DNA of 7,920 nucleotides from DASRFR01 sp035651455 (GTDB lineage Bacteria; Acidobacteriota; Terriglobia; Terriglobales; Acidobacteriaceae), in NCBI GenBank assembly GCA_035651455.1, contig DASRFR010000015.1:1-7920 (forward strand), written 5' to 3'. This document shows, piece by piece, positions 6,400 through 7,920 of this stretch (within the stretch, counting starts at the first letter, position 1; every line of letters starts with the position of its first letter). Below the pieces are notes generated by a model, which was given only the letters and a program-made list of their open reading frames with translations, did not search any database and was not told the origin of the DNA. The position numbers and the translations under genes are program-made.

Positions 6400-6459
6400 G
6401 TCCGACTTTTTCTGTAAATTGCTGCTCCTCCCTTTCGTCGCGGTCGCATTCGCCACCTC

Positions 6460-6677
6460 CATCCGCCCTCCACCTGCAGGTCGAAGGCGAAGGGAACTCG
6501 TCCGGCAGAAAGCGCCACGCCGCACCGGTTTGCAGCATCCGAAGAATGCCCTCGAAACAGGTCCGATTGGCTGCCGCCGGACGCCCCCGCTTATCGCGTT
6601 GACGCTTCGGTTTTGAAAAACAACGGCTCAATCAACTCCCACTGCTCGTCCATCAACAGCTTCTGCCGTTTCTTCAT
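6460..6677 (-). pseudogene. IS5-family transposase remnant, frameshifted and truncated
   Basis: From an ATG at 6677 the reading is MKKRQKLLMDEQWELIEPLF, the usual IS5 transposase start. Around 6611-6620 the frame breaks (net +1 or -2) and continues in another frame as KPKRQRDKRGRPAAANR, CFEGILRMLQTGAAWRFLP and FPSPSTC. Homology ends near 6465, so the whole catalytic domain is missing. It resembles the left-edge transposase more than the complete element at 198-1056. It is non-functional. The left boundary is approximate because it rests on loss of recognisable protein similarity. Confidence 0.85.
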
Positions 6678-6687
6678 GGCAGAAGCT
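6658..6687 (-). other. Stem-loop over the remnant transposase start
   Basis: A perfect 10-bp inverted repeat (AGCTTCTGCC / GGCAGAAGCT) with a 10-nt loop places the transposase ATG at the first bases of the loop. It is the strongest of the three start-codon stem-loops seen in the IS5 copies here. Confidence 0.6.
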
Positions 6688-6755
6688 CAACCGAGAACCC
6701 GCCTCACGCATAAGTACTTAGCGGGAGGCCGAACCTATTTTTGAACACGCTCTAG

Positions 6756-6951
6756 GTGTTATGGAAGCTGCGTGATTTGCGGGGCTCTAGGGCACACTCA
6801 GCCGGTTCACTCCGAAAGCGCGGTAGCCAGTTCGCCGTACCTTTGCCGGTGCTGCACAGCTTCGACGGGCGAAGTGAGGCCGGCTCACGCTTCGTGCGAC
6901 ACAGCGTCCGCCTTCTTCAGCACCTCGCACGCAGGCGCTGGCGACCTTCGG
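6756..6951. other. Unassigned DNA between two IS remnants
   Basis: No gene can be supported in these 196 bp. A plus-strand open frame crosses it, but it has no ribosome site or recognisable motif and runs on into the IS1111-type element. It contains a second GCTCTAGG (6784-6791), repeating the one at 6750-6757, and a bulged hairpin at 6870-6894 (CGAA-GTGAG / CTCAC-GC-TTCG). It may be further mobile-element debris, but I do not recognise it. Confidence 0.4.
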
Positions 6952-6968
6952 CATCCCGATTGCAAGAG
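6952..6968 (+). repeat. IS1111-type inverted repeat, 3' end
   Basis: CATCCCGATTGCAAGAG is an imperfect inverted copy of 7553-7570. It lies about 240 bp beyond the transposase stop codon. Confidence 0.6.
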
Positions 6969-7027
6969 TTTTCGGCTTCTGACGCAGTGGAAGAGAGACG
7001 CGTGCATATATCCGGCCTCTTTACACT

Positions 7028-7110
7028 GAGGAGCGCATGCCTCCTCGGGCCCTGATGGACTCCGCGCTTCTTCTCCTAATCAGGTCAACGGCCGTTGCGG
7101 GCCCTGCCCC
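7028..7110 (-). ncRNA. Candidate guide (bridge/seek) RNA region of the IS1111-type element
   Basis: This non-coding stretch downstream of the transposase stop is dense in inverted repeats: GAGGAG/CTCCTC (7028-7046, 7-nt loop), CCTGAT/ATCAGG (7051-7056 with 7079-7084), the 12-bp palindrome CAACGGCCGTTG (7086-7097), and a direct repeat GGGCCCTG (7047-7054, 7100-7107). IS1111-group elements carry their guide RNA in the 3' non-coding end, which is this position. The RNA boundaries, and that it is transcribed, are inference. Confidence 0.4.
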
Positions 7111-7192
7111 CCACAGGTTCTGAAGAAGCTGGTCTCAACCATTGCGCCATCGTCGGCGACTCAAGCATCTCATGCGAAGACGTCCCTGCCTT

Positions 7193-7510
7193 CTAGACCG
7201 CTCTCTGGTAGAGCTCGTTCTGAGCGATTAGCGACCACACGATACGCGCATTCTTGGATTTTACGTAGGGCTTGACGAACTGAGGGGCGATCAGTCGCAC
7301 CGTGTGGCCCAGGCAGGTCAACCGCCGCGCCCAATAGTGCGCTCCACCACACGCTTCCAGACCGATGCGACATGCCGGCAAGTTGGCAAAAAATCGTGCC
7401 ACTTCGTCTCGTTGGAGCCTTCGTCGCAACACCAGAGTTCCTTGCTCATCGACTCCGTGCACCTGAAACAAACGCTTGGCGATGTCCAGCCCCACCGTCG
7501 CGACCTTCAT
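7193..7510 (-). pseudogene. IS110-family transposase with in-frame internal deletion
   Basis: The open frame encodes 105 residues. Residues 1-85 are the N-terminus of an IS110/IS1111 transposase: TVGLDIAKRLFQVHGVDEQG with the first catalytic Asp (D9), then GLEACGGAHYWARRL with the Glu (E52), then RLIAPQFVKPYVKS. Normal proteins would continue into the second pair of DEDD acidic residues. Here residue 87 onward reads NARIVWSLIAQNELYQ, which resembles the extreme C-terminus of the family (typically NK-ARI-WA-LA...YR). About 230 residues, including the remaining catalytic Asp residues and the serine-containing domain, are therefore missing without loss of frame. The start is clear: AGGAGGG (7523-7517) lies 6 nt before the ATG at 7510. 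The product cannot be an active transposase. The C-terminal assignment rests on recalled family pattern. Confidence 0.75.
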
Positions 7511-7552
7511 GAACAGCCCTCCTGATTGGAATGCGCAGCTACAATGCTGCTA

Positions 7553-7570
7553 CATTCTTCCATCGGGATG
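7553..7570 (-). repeat. IS1111-type inverted repeat, 5' end
   Basis: CATCCCGATGGAAGAATG on the minus strand lies 43 bp upstream of the transposase ATG and is matched by 6952-6968 on the plus strand. Confidence 0.6.
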
Positions 7571-7779
7571 GGTCCATTCCATTAGGTCACGGTGACAGCC
7601 TTTAATGGACGCGATACGTTTTGCATCGCACGATCCTTTGCAGTAACTGATTGAAGTCATTCTCGATCGCTGACAACCCAGAATTCCTTGCCATGACGAT
7701 GCTCCGCGAGACATTCACAGGCGTTTGTCGAAGAAACGTCTCGTAAGCACGATGGATAGATCGCGCGCCGGTTAGGCTG
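7571..7779. other. Non-coding DNA beyond the IS1111-type element
   Basis: No gene is supportable here. Directly at the element edge are nested inverted repeats: GTCCATT/AATGGAC (7572-7578 with 7604-7610) enclosing GTCAC-G-GTGAC (7586-7596). From 7611 to 7779 I see no gene, RNA gene or clear repeat. Confidence 0.5.
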
Positions 7780-7811
7780 CAGCGAGGGCGCAGTCAGCGA
7801 GGCCGTAGTCA
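7780..7811. repeat. Two-copy 15-bp tandem repeat
   Basis: CAGCGAGGGCGCAGT (7780-7794) is followed directly by CAGCGAGGCCGTAGT (7795-7809), with 13 of 15 bases identical. It belongs to a block of repeats that fills the right end of the window. Confidence 0.7.
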
Positions 7812-7812
7812 A

Positions 7813-7855
7813 GGGTCCCTACTTCACCTGTGCTGTACGGGTCGGGTAGGGATCC
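7813..7855. repeat. Inverted repeat (REP-like hairpin)
   Basis: GGGTCCCTAC (7813-7822) pairs with GTAGGGATCC (7846-7855) over ten positions, with one G-T wobble and a 23-nt loop. It is immediately followed by TCCTTCGACTCCGTTCGCTG-type sequence ending in AGGATGACA (7851-7894), a motif widespread between genes in acidobacterial and other soil genomes (recalled, not checked). It could act as a bidirectional transcription end or a REP element. Confidence 0.55.
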
Positions 7856-7887
7856 TTCGACTCCGTTCGCTGCGCTCACTTCGCTCA

Positions 7888-7920
7888 GGATGACAAGAAC
7901 AAGGGATGACAAGAACAAGA
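7888..7920 (+). repeat. 16-bp tandem repeat reaching the window edge
   Basis: GGATGACAAGAACAAG occurs at 7888-7903 and again, identically, at 7904-7919. The copy number is unknown because the array meets the window edge. Confidence 0.8.

Larger units (their letters stand above)
6460..6751 (-). mobile_element. Truncated IS5-family element, one end retained
   Basis: The outer end on the minus strand, AGCGTGTTCAAAAATAGG, is related to the end of the element at the left edge (193), and the upstream DNA aligns with it (a shared stretch around ACTTA-GCG). CTAG at 6752-6755 sits just outside, as at the other IS5 ends. The opposite end is lost; the remaining roughly 290 bp adjoin the upstream region of the sigma gene. 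Confidence 0.75.
6952..7570 (-). mobile_element. Internally deleted IS110-family (IS1111-like) element, about 620 bp
   Basis: The two ends carry an imperfect inverted repeat. CATCCCGATTGCAAGAG at 6952-6968 matches CATCCCGATGGAAGAATG on the minus strand at 7570-7553, with nine identical bases, then AAGA after a small offset. Between them are a short 5' leader, a transposase reduced to its two termini, and about 240 bp of non-coding 3' DNA. A long 3' non-coding end and near-terminal inverted repeats are typical of the IS1111 group of IS110. Full-length members are about 1.3-1.5 kb, so roughly 700 bp is missing from the coding region. The exact tips are uncertain because this group often makes no target duplication. 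Confidence 0.65.

Noticed and set aside
1..6751. Composite transposon: IS5 copies on both sides of the sigma/receptor unit in the same orientation
   Set aside because: The left-edge and right copies are clearly diverged from each other, the right one is frameshifted and truncated, and no outer target duplication is visible. Independent insertions explain the layout better.
6756..7055. Plus-strand open frame of 99 codons after the IS5 remnant
   Set aside because: The translation is Arg/Ser-rich without motifs, there is no ribosome site, and it runs into the 3' end of the IS1111-type element. Chance openness in GC-rich DNA is likely.
7888..7920. CRISPR-like repeats
   Set aside because: The 16-bp units are directly tandem with no spacers, and no cas genes are in the window.

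Overview
The window reads as an Acidobacteriota-type chromosome segment (inferred). The clues are a very large Oar-like TonB-dependent receptor with an N-terminal carboxypeptidase-regulatory domain, an ECF sigma factor paired with a coiled-coil zinc-finger anti-sigma factor, and REP-like intergenic repeats at the right edge. No rRNA, tRNA or CRISPR array was seen.

The core, about 1.09-6.40 kb, is one minus-strand transcription unit. A good sigma70-like promoter (6370-6399) leads into an ECF sigma factor (start near 6316). An overlapping membrane anti-sigma factor follows (start 5679). After a 94-bp gap comes a 1070-residue outer-membrane receptor (4346-1134), which ends in a strong hairpin terminator (1094-1125). 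The arrangement suggests a cell-envelope signalling and uptake module: the anti-sigma holds the sigma factor at the inner membrane, and the receptor is either a target of the sigma factor or a partner in signalling. The ligand cannot be read from the sequence.

Both flanks are insertion-sequence debris. On the left, the N-terminus of one IS5-family transposase runs off the edge. A complete 859-bp IS5-family element (198-1056, with a -1 frameshift transposase) has inserted exactly in the CTAG next to the end of that older copy. On the right, a frameshifted and truncated IS5 remnant (about 6460-6751) abuts the sigma promoter region. It is followed by about 200 bp of unassigned DNA and then an IS110/IS1111-type element of about 620 bp (6952-7570). 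That element keeps both ends and its long 3' non-coding region, but its transposase has been reduced in frame to the first and last pieces. The last 350 bp has no gene and ends in inverted and tandem repeats that continue off the edge.

The most notable observations are the minimal IS1111-type element with a possible guide-RNA region, the stacked CTAG insertion, stem-loops over the transposase start in all three IS5 copies, and a palindrome over the start codon of the sigma gene.
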